Translations under genes and position numbers: made by a program
Source: Acidobacteriota bacterium
GTDB lineage: Bacteria; Acidobacteriota; UBA890
Direction of reading: 5' to 3'
NCBI GenBank assembly: GCA_030609765.1
Contig: JAUWTE010000034.1
Location: 1-13,289, forward strand
DNA length: 13,289 nucleotides
In this document: positions 5,220-13,245 of the stretch, one piece after another
How positions within the stretch are numbered: the first letter of the stretch is position 1
Layout: every line of letters begins with the position of its first letter
The notes under the pieces: model-generated
The model's database searches: none
Seen by the model: only the letters and a program-made list of their open reading frames with translations
What the model was told of the DNA's origin: nothing

Positions 5220-6788
5220 CTAGAAGACGGCGAGCTGTCCTCCGTCGTGCAGCACGATCTGCCCGTCCTCAATGCGGATCCGCGACTCGCCCACGGGATC
5301 CCCGTAGAGGTAGAACAGTGTCTCGGCGCCCGGAGCGCCGTTGAAGACGATGTTGAAATCCGGCCCCGCCGGCACACTGGTCATGAGCAACCCTGATCCC
5401 AGGAACTGAAGCATGTGCCCCGCCTCGAAGTTCCCGGAGGGCCACTCAACGTCCCTGTAGAAGTAGCGGTAGGGGAAGCTGGGCTCCAGCGGGTAGTTTT
5501 CGTCCAGGATGCTCCCGATCATCCCCTCCGGGGCGTTGTTCTTCAGGAAGCCCTCCTCATTCCAGTTGCTGTCGGGAATCTCCTGAGGCGGACACCAACC
5601 GTCATGGGTTCCCCCCCAACCGTAGACGATGTGCATCCAGTAGTACTCAAGGCCGTAGTCGGGATGATCGATCCACTCCTCCTTCCAACCATCACCCACG
5701 ATGAAGTGGTTGGGGATGTAGTAGAACACGGGCCGGTTGTAGTTGAACTCCTCCCTCAGGATGATCCAGTAGTCCATGAAGCTGTAATCCTCGGCGCGGT
5801 GGTTGGAGCTATGGTCCCAGTAGCGGAGATGGTCCTCGAACGCGTTGTCGCATTCACTGAAGTAGGCTGAGGTCTCGTCGCAGCCGAACGACGACTCGAT
5901 GGCTTTGGCATACTCGTAGCTCACTTCTGCGACCGCATCGACCTGAGCCTGCGTGATGGGAGTCCATGTCCCGGCCTTCCAGGCATAGAACTGCTGGCCG
6001 GTGCTGTCCCAGGCGACCTTCTCGATCATGTTGGACCAGTCGTAGGAGTCCTCGTACAGCGAGCCTTCGCCGTATGGGGGCCAGTGCCAATAGGCCATGA
6101 TCTGCCCCCCCGCCGTGCCGGCGCACCCCACGAGTTTGTTTGTGTTGAAGTCGCCATACTGGGACCAGTCACAACCGCCATCCGGGCACTGGTCGTTGAA
6201 GGGAGGACCCTGCCACCAGGTCGTCCTGAGCAGCTCCTCGCCCTCCTGGTAGTCGATGCCAGCTCCGGCGCGCTGTGGGCGATCCTGGACATACGGCGTC
6301 GCATCGAACCTGGGATCTCCGAGGACGTCCCAAGCGGCGCGAAACTCAGCTGGGAGGATCGAGGAAAAGTCCTCCGCGGGATCGATCGACCGTCCCATTG
6401 AACTCTCAATGCCGCGATAGAGCGCCGCCACCCGGTCTCGGTGGAAGGCCGCCGGACCCTCCGTCTGCGAGGGATCAAGATTGGAGCGGACCGAATAGGC
6501 CCGGATCGGGGCCAGTTCCCGGTACAGGCCGAGAATGAAGTAGCCCACAGGTTCGACCGGGCAGTAGTAGCCGAGAAGCTGGTCACCCTGGCGAAACGGC
6601 TCGATGGAGGTGACGCGTGCCGTCTCGTGCCCTCCCCAGGAGCCGTCCTTCGCAATGGTCAGCTTGATGTAGTTCTCCGCCACCCTCCGCGCCTCGTCGC
6701 TTGTCACTCGGATGGCATGGGCCATGGGGAGCGACATCACGACCGCAAGCACGGAGACGAGAACCATGAGTTGCTTGATCGTCTTCAT
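5220..6788 (-). CDS. Secreted C10-family (streptopain-like) cysteine peptidase
   Basis: The 522-aa protein begins with a signal peptide (cleavage near AHA at residue 25). Residues 27-130 resemble the Spi/streptopain propeptide that inhibits the enzyme until it is processed. The peptidase domain shows the catalytic Cys222 in KLVGCAGTAGGQIMAYWHWP and the catalytic His361 in NHFIVGDGW, followed by HIVYGWGGTHDGW, the equivalent of the streptopain GWGG block. A jelly-roll-like C-terminal part of about 90 residues follows. AAGGAGG lies 5 nt before the ATG, and the stop of the large repeat protein is only 14 nt upstream, so translation is likely coupled. It would act outside the cell on proteins; its natural substrate, perhaps the co-encoded surface proteins or environmental protein, is unknown. 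It ends in TAG. Confidence 0.9.
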   Translation of the reverse strand: MKTIKQLMVLVSVLAVVMSLPMAHAIRVTSDEARRVAENYIKLTIAKDGSWGGHETARVTSIEPFRQGDQLLGYYCPVEPVGYFILGLYRELAPIRAYSVRSNLDPSQTEGPAAFHRDRVAALYRGIESSMGRSIDPAEDFSSILPAEFRAAWDVLGDPRFDATPYVQDRPQRAGAGIDYQEGEELLRTTWWQGPPFNDQCPDGGCDWSQYGDFNTNKLVGCAGTAGGQIMAYWHWPPYGEGSLYEDSYDWSNMIEKVAWDSTGQQFYAWKAGTWTPITQAQVDAVAEVSYEYAKAIESSFGCDETSAYFSECDNAFEDHLRYWDHSSNHRAEDYSFMDYWIILREEFNYNRPVFYYIPNHFIVGDGWKEEWIDHPDYGLEYYWMHIVYGWGGTHDGWCPPQEIPDSNWNEEGFLKNNAPEGMIGSILDENYPLEPSFPYRYFYRDVEWPSGNFEAGHMLQFLGSGLLMTSVPAGPDFNIVFNGAPGAETLFYLYGDPVGESRIRIEDGQIVLHDGGQLAVF

Positions 6789-6802
6789 GACGTCCTCCTT
6801 CC

Positions 6803-9800
6803 CTAGTGCAGGGTGACGAGGACCAGAATCTGGCCCTTCTCGTCCTTCTTCAGTGACTCCATGGCCTTGCCTAGCACGGCGCCGTGGGCGCGGCTGTGAT
6901 CGCGGACCTTCATGGCATAGCCGGGAACGTTGGACGTTGTGAGCAGATCGCCGGGCTCGATGTCGTCATCCAGGGCGATGACGTTGCAGTAGACGCGGCC
7001 CGCGAGGGCGACGTCGCGATCGAACTCCCCGCCACCCAACCGCACGCCCGAGCCAAGCCCGTTGGCGCCGGCGACGATCCCCGCTACGCGACGATCATAC
7101 GCGCGGCTGCACCGGGTCAGGTGTCCCGGATTCTGCGCGTCGATCACAAGCACGGTCCCGGCCGGGACGTTGGCATCGCCGGCTTCGGTGATGTCGAAAC
7201 CCTCGGCGTAGTCGAGGCCCTTGCCCAACTCGAGCACCTTGGTGGTGGTGCCGAATTCATAGATGGCAACGTTGCCGTAGAACTTCCCGGCCGAGCTCGA
7301 TCCGCGCGCGATGATTCCGATTGTGCTGCTTCCCGTGGGCTCCGCGACGATCGCGGCGCCTCCGCCGGAGGCCGTGGCATAGAGCCCGTTCGCGTACTCA
7401 CCGGAGGCACTGGCCTCCAACCCATGACCATAGTCTCCCGAAGCACTGAAGTAACCCGCCGCGGCGGACCCACCGTTGGTCGCGAAGACAGCGTTGCCCG
7501 CGCCGCTGTTGTCCGCGAAAATCGCGGCGGTGTGATCGCTCTTGGCGATGATGCCGCTGCCATGGGCGTTCCTCGCATCGAAGTAGCCCGCTGCGGCGTT
7601 GGTGCTCCCGCTCGTGTTTTGGATCTTCCCGTAGATGGCATGGCTGTCCTGGTTGATCCCAGTGTTGGTGACCTTGAAGGCCGCACCGGTGGAGCTGGTC
7701 GATCCCTCGTATGGAAGGGATAGCCCTCCCGCCGAGGGCTGCCAGGTGCCGTTACCAGAGGCGTCCGACGTGAGGACGTAGCCAGCCTGAGGGGAATTGC
7801 GCAGCTTCAGCGTGTTCGCGTCAATCGCGTTCGTCCAGAACGTGTTGCATTCGATCTCGCCATTGACATCGAGTTCGGCTTGAGGATTCGCGACACCGAT
7901 CCCGACGTTGCCGTCGCTGTAGTGAATGCTGGATCCGTATTGGGATACCCAGTGCCCTTCAGGAGCTGGCTGCCAGGTGCCGGTGCCGACGCCATCCGTG
8001 GTGAGAACATACCCGGTCTGAGCGTTGGTGGGAATCTGGATGCCGAGAGTCTTGAAGGTGCCGTATACCTCCAGCTTCTGCGAGGGATTGCTCGTGCCAA
8101 TCCCGACATAGCCGTCGTTGTAGTAGATCTCGTCGCCGTCCCCGAGCTGCCACAGTCCGGCGCTTGCTGCAGGCTGCCATGAACCCATGCCGGACGCATC
8201 CGAGGTAAGGACGTACCCGTCTTGCGGCGCGGTGCCGAGTTTGAAGCCGTTCATCTTGACCGTCCCGTCGATGTCCAGCTTCTCGGAGGGATTCGTCACG
8301 CCGAAGCCGACATTGCCTTGGAAGTAGCTGCGACCCATGAAGTAGCCGCCGTAGCCGTTGGGGCTGTCACTCCTGCCGAAGACGGCCTTGCCGTAACCGG
8401 ATGTCCCCGTGTGGACACCGCTGACGGCGGAACTCTGTTCTCCCGAGACCTGTCCGCGGACCCCGGATCCACCACCGGGCTGGCTGAGGTTGACACCATA
8501 CACGCCATGGCCTGACGACGAGTGCGCCTCCCCGTAGACGCCGATGATCGAACCCTCGGTGGCTGTTGCCTTGCCGTGAATAGCCTTGCCACTGGGTGCG
8601 TCGAGCTGAGCGTAGATGGCCTTCCCAGAGCTGTGCCCATCGTCGTAGGAGATGCTCTTGATCACGGCGCCCTCCCCCGTGCCTCTCACCTCTAGCGGTG
8701 CTGTGGGGTTGTTTGTGCCGATCCCGACGTCGCCATCGTCGTAGTAGATCCACCCTTCCCCGGGTTCCCAGAAGCCGCTGCCGCTCGAGGCGGGTTGCCA
8801 GCTGCCGCGGCCCGTGGGGTCTGAGGTCAGGACGTAGCCGTCCTGGGGAGAGGAATCCAGCTGGAAGTAGTCCATCCTCACCATCCCGTCGACATCGAGA
8901 GGGCACGAAGGGATCGGCTCACCAATTCCGACCCAGCCATCGAAATAGCCGCGACCCATGAAGTACCCGGCGTAGCCGTAGGAACTACCGGCTTCCCCAT
9001 AGACGCCGACGCCCGGTCCTTCGGTCGCCTGGCTGTACCCGGCGACCGCTTTGCCCTCCGGAGACGCGGTCACGCCAAACACGCCGTACGCAGCCCCGCT
9101 GGATGCGTAGTTGCGTCCCTTGACGCCGATGGCGTAGTCGGTGTGGGCTTCACCGTAGACACCGATGGCCTGACCTTCGGTATTGGAAGCATCGCCACGG
9201 ACGCCGTACCCGCGAGTGCCCTGGACTTCACCGTAGATTGCGGTGCCGGCATCGTCCCCGTGCTGAATCGACACGCTCTTCGTGATGGGCTCGGGACTCG
9301 TGCCCTCCACGTGGAGCTTCGAGGTGGGCGTTGTGGTTCCAACTCCCACATTGCCCGTGGTGTAGGTGATGTCACTGCCGGTGATCGTCCAGGGGTTGTC
9401 GCCCCCGTGCAGCGCGTGTAGTGCCATGGGCGTTGACGTGAGCGGCTGACGGGGCGTCATCCACGTGTAGTTGCTCCCCCCCGTCAGGTCGACGCCGATC
9501 TCGAGCCAGCGAACCTCGCCCGTGAAGGCGGTCTCCCCGAAGTCGACGAGAACTGTGAACACGCCTTCCACGACCTCCACGGGTCGAATGTCGTAGTCGG
9601 TTCCGACCGGGTGGCCGCCGGTCTCAGAGTCCCACAGGCGGAAGATGAAGTGGGCCGTTGTGGTGTTGACCCCGACGCCGGCGTCCTTCAGCTCACCCTG
9701 GTAGGTGAAGGCCGAGGCGCTGATCTGTGCGGTTGCCGTCGTCGGTAGCGCGGCGATTGCGACAACAGCGATCGTCACCGCGAGGACGGCCATGATTGAA

Positions 9801-9817
9801 ACGTGAATCGGTCGCAT
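6803..9817 (-). CDS. Large exported repeat protein, tail-fibre-like
   Basis: This 1004-aa protein has a signal peptide (cleavage near TATA at residue 30). The N-terminal domain, ISASAFTYQGEL to LTSTPMALHAL, is typical of secreted fibre-like proteins. The body carries repeats: six copies of G-x-VG(I/V/F)G-x3-P...L-x-V-x-G and four copies of GYVLT(S/T)D-x2-G-x-G-x-WQP, plus YGYAGYFMGR / GYGGYFMGR blocks. The C-terminal domain (about 865-1004) reads KGLDYAEGFD, GDLLTTSNVPGYAM, ILVLVTLH, a conserved head seen in many uncultured bacteria. No enzymatic motif is visible; it is probably a fibrous surface or extracellular protein. ATG 9817 is chosen over an upstream ATG because AGGAGAG lies 5 nt before it and the signal peptide starts there. 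It is the first gene of a three-gene operon with the C10 peptidase. It ends in TAG. Confidence 0.85.
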   Translation of the reverse strand: MRPIHVSIMAVLAVTIAVVAIAALPTTATAQISASAFTYQGELKDAGVGVNTTTAHFIFRLWDSETGGHPVGTDYDIRPVEVVEGVFTVLVDFGETAFTGEVRWLEIGVDLTGGSNYTWMTPRQPLTSTPMALHALHGGDNPWTITGSDITYTTGNVGVGTTTPTSKLHVEGTSPEPITKSVSIQHGDDAGTAIYGEVQGTRGYGVRGDASNTEGQAIGVYGEAHTDYAIGVKGRNYASSGAAYGVFGVTASPEGKAVAGYSQATEGPGVGVYGEAGSSYGYAGYFMGRGYFDGWVGIGEPIPSCPLDVDGMVRMDYFQLDSSPQDGYVLTSDPTGRGSWQPASSGSGFWEPGEGWIYYDDGDVGIGTNNPTAPLEVRGTGEGAVIKSISYDDGHSSGKAIYAQLDAPSGKAIHGKATATEGSIIGVYGEAHSSSGHGVYGVNLSQPGGGSGVRGQVSGEQSSAVSGVHTGTSGYGKAVFGRSDSPNGYGGYFMGRSYFQGNVGFGVTNPSEKLDIDGTVKMNGFKLGTAPQDGYVLTSDASGMGSWQPAASAGLWQLGDGDEIYYNDGYVGIGTSNPSQKLEVYGTFKTLGIQIPTNAQTGYVLTTDGVGTGTWQPAPEGHWVSQYGSSIHYSDGNVGIGVANPQAELDVNGEIECNTFWTNAIDANTLKLRNSPQAGYVLTSDASGNGTWQPSAGGLSLPYEGSTSSTGAAFKVTNTGINQDSHAIYGKIQNTSGSTNAAAGYFDARNAHGSGIIAKSDHTAAIFADNSGAGNAVFATNGGSAAAGYFSASGDYGHGLEASASGEYANGLYATASGGGAAIVAEPTGSSTIGIIARGSSSAGKFYGNVAIYEFGTTTKVLELGKGLDYAEGFDITEAGDANVPAGTVLVIDAQNPGHLTRCSRAYDRRVAGIVAGANGLGSGVRLGGGEFDRDVALAGRVYCNVIALDDDIEPGDLLTTSNVPGYAMKVRDHSRAHGAVLGKAMESLKKDEKGQILVLVTLH
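8171..9363 (-). repeat. Duplicated ~620-bp module inside the repeat protein
   Basis: Two successive blocks, roughly 8741-9363 and 8171-8740, encode the same order of motifs: VG(I/V)GT-x2-P, then AIYG or AIYAQ, GVYGEAH, YG(Y)GGYFMGR, VG(I/F)G and GYVLTSD-x2-G-x-GSWQP. The spacing of the GYFMGR motif is about 622 bp and that of GYVLTSD about 630 bp. At nucleotide level the GYFMGR parts (near 8329-8360 and 8951-8982) are almost identical, while the rest has diverged, which points to an old duplication with local conservation. Confidence 0.6.
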
Positions 9818-9978
9818 GACGGCTCTCCTGTCGATTGAGGCTGCATCCTCGACCCACGGGTTCCCGGGGGTCGGCTTCAATGGGGAAAGACGAGTACCGG
9901 GGGGAACCGAACAGGGATTCTGGGGAAAGGGGTGCCGGGGCGGGGAGCGAGCATCTGCCAGCGGTCGCCTAGGTCCCT

Positions 9979-10004
9979 ATCGTTATTCTTCGCAAAAGGT
10001 TACA
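9979..10004 (-). promoter_or_regulatory. Candidate ECF-type promoter of the exported operon
   Basis: On the minus strand TGTAACC (10004-9998) is followed after 15 bp by CGATAG (9982-9977). TGTAACC-type -35 boxes with a CGxxxA-type -10 box are used by several ECF sigma factors. The position, about 160 nt before the operon ATG, leaves a long leader. No better sigma70 pair was seen. The assignment rests on one motif and is weak. Confidence 0.25.
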
Positions 10005-10040
10005 GCGTCTTGCCGTTGCGCAAGAAGTCTTGCATGCGCC

Positions 10041-10067
10041 CAAGTGCTAAGAAAGATCTCTTACTTG
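10041..10067 (-). terminator. Possible terminator hairpin after the purF-like gene
   Basis: About 28 nt beyond the stop, the minus strand reads CAAGTAAGA-GATCTT-TCTTAGCACTTG, a 9-bp stem with a 3-nt bulge. A U tract does not follow, so efficient intrinsic termination is doubtful; it may instead stabilise the 3' end. Confidence 0.3.
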
Positions 10068-10094
10068 CGCGCCGAAGCAGAGCTCGGGGATTGC

Positions 10095-11570
10095 CTAGGA
10101 GACGGTCTCCAACTCGCGATCGCGACGATCCCGCTTGGCCTGCGAGGCCGCCCCTGGCGTCTGCTCGTAGAGCGACTCGCCGTTCCAGCAGTAAGTACAG
10201 AGCTTCTCCCGGGGCAGACCGATCGCCTCAATCATGTCATCCAGCATCTGGTATTGCAGCGAGGTGAGTCCGAGCCGCGTGCGGATACTCTCGACCATCG
10301 CCTTGTACTTCGCAGATGAGGGGTCGGCGTATTCCCCGAGATCGTTCGTCGCGTCACCCCCGATGTCGGCGATGGCCTTGCGACCGGCCAGGTCGAGTTC
10401 CGAGCGGGAGCGTGAGAAGTTGAGGAACTTGCAGCTGCAGATCAACGGCGGACACGCGGGCCGCATGTGGACCTCCCGGGCGCCGGTGTCGAAGAGCCTC
10501 CGGATGACGTCCTTTAGCTGCGTGCCTCGCACAATGGAGTCCTCACAGAAGAGAAGTCGCTTACCCGCAATCTGCTCCCGGATGGGGATGAGCTTCATCC
10601 GCGCAACGAGATCACGCACGCGCTGCTCCTGCGGCATGAAGCTGCGCGGCCAGGTCGGGGTGTACTTGACGAAAGGACGCCCGTAGGGAATGCCTGCCTC
10701 CGAGGCGTAGCCGATGGCGTGGCCGACGCCGGAATCAGGCACCCCCGCCACGATGTCGACCTGCGCGCTGTCCGCCCGGGCGAGCGCAGCACCACATCGA
10801 TAGCGGGCCTCCTCCACATTGATCCCCTCGTAATTCGACGCCGGGAATCCGTAGTAGATCCACAGGAAAGCACAGATCTGCATCTGGTCACCCGGGGGAG
10901 AGAGCTGTTCCACGGCATCCGCGGTGAGGCGCACGATCTCGCCCGGTCCGAGTTCTCGATCGATCTCGTAGCCGAGGTTCGGAAAAGCGCACGTCTCGAG
11001 CGTGGCGGCGACGGCACCGTCCTTGCGCCCGATCACCACCGGGGTGCGTCCCAGCCGGTCCCGCGAGGCGTAGATTCCATCATCGGTGAGCAGCAGAACG
11101 GAGCACGACCCCTCCACTTTCTCATGCACATGGCGCAGTCCGTTCACCAGGTTGTCCTGCTGGTTGATAAGACTGGCGATGACCTCCGTTGGGTTGAACT
11201 CGTTCCCCTTCATCTCGCTGTAGTGGACCGCCTGTTCCCGCAGGATCTCCTCGGCAAGTGTCCGGAGATTGTCGACCCTTCCGACGGTCACGATGGCGTA
11301 CCGGCCGAGGTGCGAGCCGATGAGCATCGGCTGATCCTCGTAGTCGCTGATCACACCGAGACCCATGTTGCCGATGTGCTTGTAGAGGTCGGGCTCGAAC
11401 TTCGTGCGAAATGGGGTGTCGCTGATGTCATGGATGTTCCGCTTGAAGCCCTGCTCACCCAGCACCACCATCCCGCCACGGGAGGTGCCCATGTGCGAGT
11501 GGTAGTCGGTTCCGTAGAAGAGATCCGCGACGCAATCCTCTTTGCTTGCCACACCGAAGAATCCACCCAC
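10095..11570 (-). CDS. purF: Amidophosphoribosyltransferase-like protein lacking the N-terminal Cys
   Basis: The 491-aa protein has an Ntn-hydrolase (glutamine amidotransferase class II) fold followed by a phosphoribosyltransferase domain. PurF makes phosphoribosylamine, the first step of purine synthesis. The PRPP loop LFCEDSIVRGT is at residues 340-350, and the four Fe-S ligand positions look conserved: Cys233 (QICAFLWIYY), Cys380, and Cys458/Cys461 (CTYCWNG). The start is GTG 11570, with AGGAGG 8 nt upstream, although the frame stays open far upstream into the neighbouring gene. From that start the protein begins MGGFFGVASK, so the catalytic Cys1 of normal PurF is absent, and the oxyanion Asn-Gly block (HNGNL) reads GRVDNL. 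A distinct PurF group starting MGGFFG exists in Bacteroidetes and Clostridia; its ammonia source is unclear. It ends in TAG. Confidence 0.88.
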   Translation of the reverse strand: MGGFFGVASKEDCVADLFYGTDYHSHMGTSRGGMVVLGEQGFKRNIHDISDTPFRTKFEPDLYKHIGNMGLGVISDYEDQPMLIGSHLGRYAIVTVGRVDNLRTLAEEILREQAVHYSEMKGNEFNPTEVIASLINQQDNLVNGLRHVHEKVEGSCSVLLLTDDGIYASRDRLGRTPVVIGRKDGAVAATLETCAFPNLGYEIDRELGPGEIVRLTADAVEQLSPPGDQMQICAFLWIYYGFPASNYEGINVEEARYRCGAALARADSAQVDIVAGVPDSGVGHAIGYASEAGIPYGRPFVKYTPTWPRSFMPQEQRVRDLVARMKLIPIREQIAGKRLLFCEDSIVRGTQLKDVIRRLFDTGAREVHMRPACPPLICSCKFLNFSRSRSELDLAGRKAIADIGGDATNDLGEYADPSSAKYKAMVESIRTRLGLTSLQYQMLDDMIEAIGLPREKLCTYCWNGESLYEQTPGAASQAKRDRRDRELETVS

Positions 11571-11635
11571 GATGCCGTCCTCCTGCCTGGTCCGGAACTG
11601 AGTTGGAGAGGCTGTTCTGAGAATGCGAAGATTGA

Positions 11636-11665
11636 TGATTAGCCCGATGTGGCCTGCGCAGTCAA
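11636..11665 (-). promoter_or_regulatory. Candidate promoter of the purF-like gene
   Basis: In the 112-nt gap upstream, minus-strand TTGACT (11665-11660) is followed after 17 bp by CTAATC, or after 18 bp by TAATCA. The -35 is good and the -10 is poor. It would give a leader of about 60 nt. The gene may also be read through from the secreted propeller gene upstream. Confidence 0.35.
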
Positions 11666-11682
11666 GTCCGAAGAGGGCGAGA

Positions 11683-13245
11683 CTATTCCAGATGGAGTAT
11701 CCGACCTTGGGCCTGGGTCGCCGGGTGCCCCTTTGTATCAAACGATGCGCGCACGAAGTAGACCCCTGGCAGAACCCGCGATCCATCTTTCGCGGTCTTG
11801 TCCCAAACCATGGTGTGCCGGCCAGCTGAGAACTTCCTATCGACGATCTCGTCCACAAGGCGGCCATCCACACCCACGATCTGGACGCTGAGCCGACCCG
11901 CCACCGGCAGCTCGAATCGGATTCTTGTGGCGTCACGACCGGGGTTGGGTTCGATCGAGTCGAGCCGAAACTTGCGCGATGTGTCCCCGTCCGCATCGAC
12001 ATCTGACGGATCGTGGGGGCGGCCTGCAATGGCGAGATAGGTGTGTCGTCTCGCGGGCTCGTCGGCATCATGACCCGCGTTGTACGCGAGGATGTACCTA
12101 CCGTACTCCTCATCGATGAGGAGCGTCGGTGTGCGCTGGAATCCGGTTACGGGAACACCGTCGGGGTGTTCGCCCGCCACGATGATCGGGTTGTCCGGGT
12201 GACCGATCCACGTATCGCCCCAATCCGGCGACCAGTAGTACGCGATACGGCCGCCCTGTGCGTAGCTTTGATTCGAGACGGTGAGCACCATGTGCACGCC
12301 GTCCGCGCGTACATCGCCGGTGCAGTGCGCCTGCCAGGCGCCCCGGAAGTTGTATCCCAGCGGCGGTGGCTGCGTCCACCGGTAGGCGGGATTGTCCGGA
12401 TCCGACGGATCAAAGGTCGGCGTCTCGTTTTTCACCCAGCCCGTCTTGCCGTCCTCGCTGTCGGCGTAGGAAATCCGCCAGTTCCAGTAGGAGCCGACGG
12501 CACCGTGCAAACCCCGATAGAACAGTCTCACCCTGCCGTGTTCGCCCAAATGGGGGACCCAGACCGGCGTCGGCTCAGACAGTCCCCCCTTGATCACACC
12601 GTTTTGGTTCCAGCCCAGCTCCCACCATAACTCGGCGACCAACGTGTTCGCGTACGTCTGTGTGAACGGAACACCGATCGCAGGAGGCGTCTCACTGGTC
12701 GCCACCTGGATGGCCCCCTCCCATCCGGGCAAACCCTCCCATTCCGGGTGCTCCTGTTTCGTCCCGGGGCGCACCGTGTTGTAGAGAAGGTGTTCACCCG
12801 TGATCGGGTGTTGCAGATAGCCTGGCGTATCGGTGTGTGCCCAAGCCGGGCCCGGATTCGGGCCACCGGGTCTGGCAAGCGGCGTGAACTTGATTTTCGT
12901 CTCCGCATCGTAACCGAGCGCCCAGTCTTCGAGCACATCGAGTTCGTGAATGTGCTGGGTCATGTAGGTATCGTGATAGCTGTGGTACAGGAGTTTGATC
13001 ATGCCGTCCTGCAGGAAGATGAACTCCTCGCCGACGATCGCGCCCCAGTCTCCGTAGAGGTAGGTTTGGTATTCCGGATAGTCGGGATGCGGTGCGGTGA
13101 TGAATCCGATCGGGGCGAACTCGGGCCACTCGCCGAGGGGGCCGGCAGCGCCGTCCCGGAGAGCACCCGGGTCCTGAGCTGGCGCAGCAGTGCCACAGAG
13201 GCAGTGCAGCGCCGCTGCCGCGACAATCGCCACACGGAAGTACAT
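11683..13245 (-). CDS. Secreted beta-propeller-like protein with C-terminal sorting domain
   Basis: The 520-aa protein has a signal peptide (cleavage near APA at residue 23). Residues 30-420 form repeated strand blocks with aromatic and Asp residues (DGMIKLLYHSYHDTYMT, WVPHLGEHGRVRLFYRG, RIAYYWSPDWGDTW, PTLLIDEEYGRYILAYN), the look of a five-bladed glycosidase-like propeller (GH43/GH32/sialidase style). No catalytic residues can be assigned with confidence. The C-terminal 94 residues, SIEPNPGRDATRIRFELP, VGVDGRLV, AGRHTMVWD and LPGVYFVRA, are the FlgD/T9SS-like sorting tail also found in the 4599-5180 protein. ATG 13245 is preferred over ATG 13251 because GGGAG lies 6 nt before the former and abuts the latter. 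The promoter lies outside the window. It ends in TAG. Confidence 0.8.
   Translation of the reverse strand: MYFRVAIVAAAALHCLCGTAAPAQDPGALRDGAAGPLGEWPEFAPIGFITAPHPDYPEYQTYLYGDWGAIVGEEFIFLQDGMIKLLYHSYHDTYMTQHIHELDVLEDWALGYDAETKIKFTPLARPGGPNPGPAWAHTDTPGYLQHPITGEHLLYNTVRPGTKQEHPEWEGLPGWEGAIQVATSETPPAIGVPFTQTYANTLVAELWWELGWNQNGVIKGGLSEPTPVWVPHLGEHGRVRLFYRGLHGAVGSYWNWRISYADSEDGKTGWVKNETPTFDPSDPDNPAYRWTQPPPLGYNFRGAWQAHCTGDVRADGVHMVLTVSNQSYAQGGRIAYYWSPDWGDTWIGHPDNPIIVAGEHPDGVPVTGFQRTPTLLIDEEYGRYILAYNAGHDADEPARRHTYLAIAGRPHDPSDVDADGDTSRKFRLDSIEPNPGRDATRIRFELPVAGRLSVQIVGVDGRLVDEIVDRKFSAGRHTMVWDKTAKDGSRVLPGVYFVRASFDTKGHPATQAQGRILHLE

Larger units (their letters stand above)
9818..10094. other. Intergenic spacer between purF-like gene and exported operon
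   Basis: This 277-nt gap separates the stop of the purF-like gene from the start of the exported operon, both minus strand. It holds the candidate terminator hairpin and the candidate ECF-like promoter listed separately, plus an inverted repeat GCAAGA-CT-TCTTGC near 10020-10034. The 150 nt nearest the operon start are C-rich on the minus strand and show no ribosome binding site other than that of the operon itself, so a long leader is likely. No protein is supported here. Confidence 0.5.

Noticed and set aside
6884..7723. Plus-strand frame of 279 codons opposite the repeat protein
   Set aside because: No domain, no ribosome binding site; it is antisense to a gene with signal peptide and repeated motifs.
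11571..12113. Upstream extension of the purF-like frame to an ATG at 12113
   Set aside because: It overlaps the C-terminal domain of the propeller gene in another frame; its residues match nothing in PurF, whereas GTG 11570 has AGGAGG and yields the family N-terminus.
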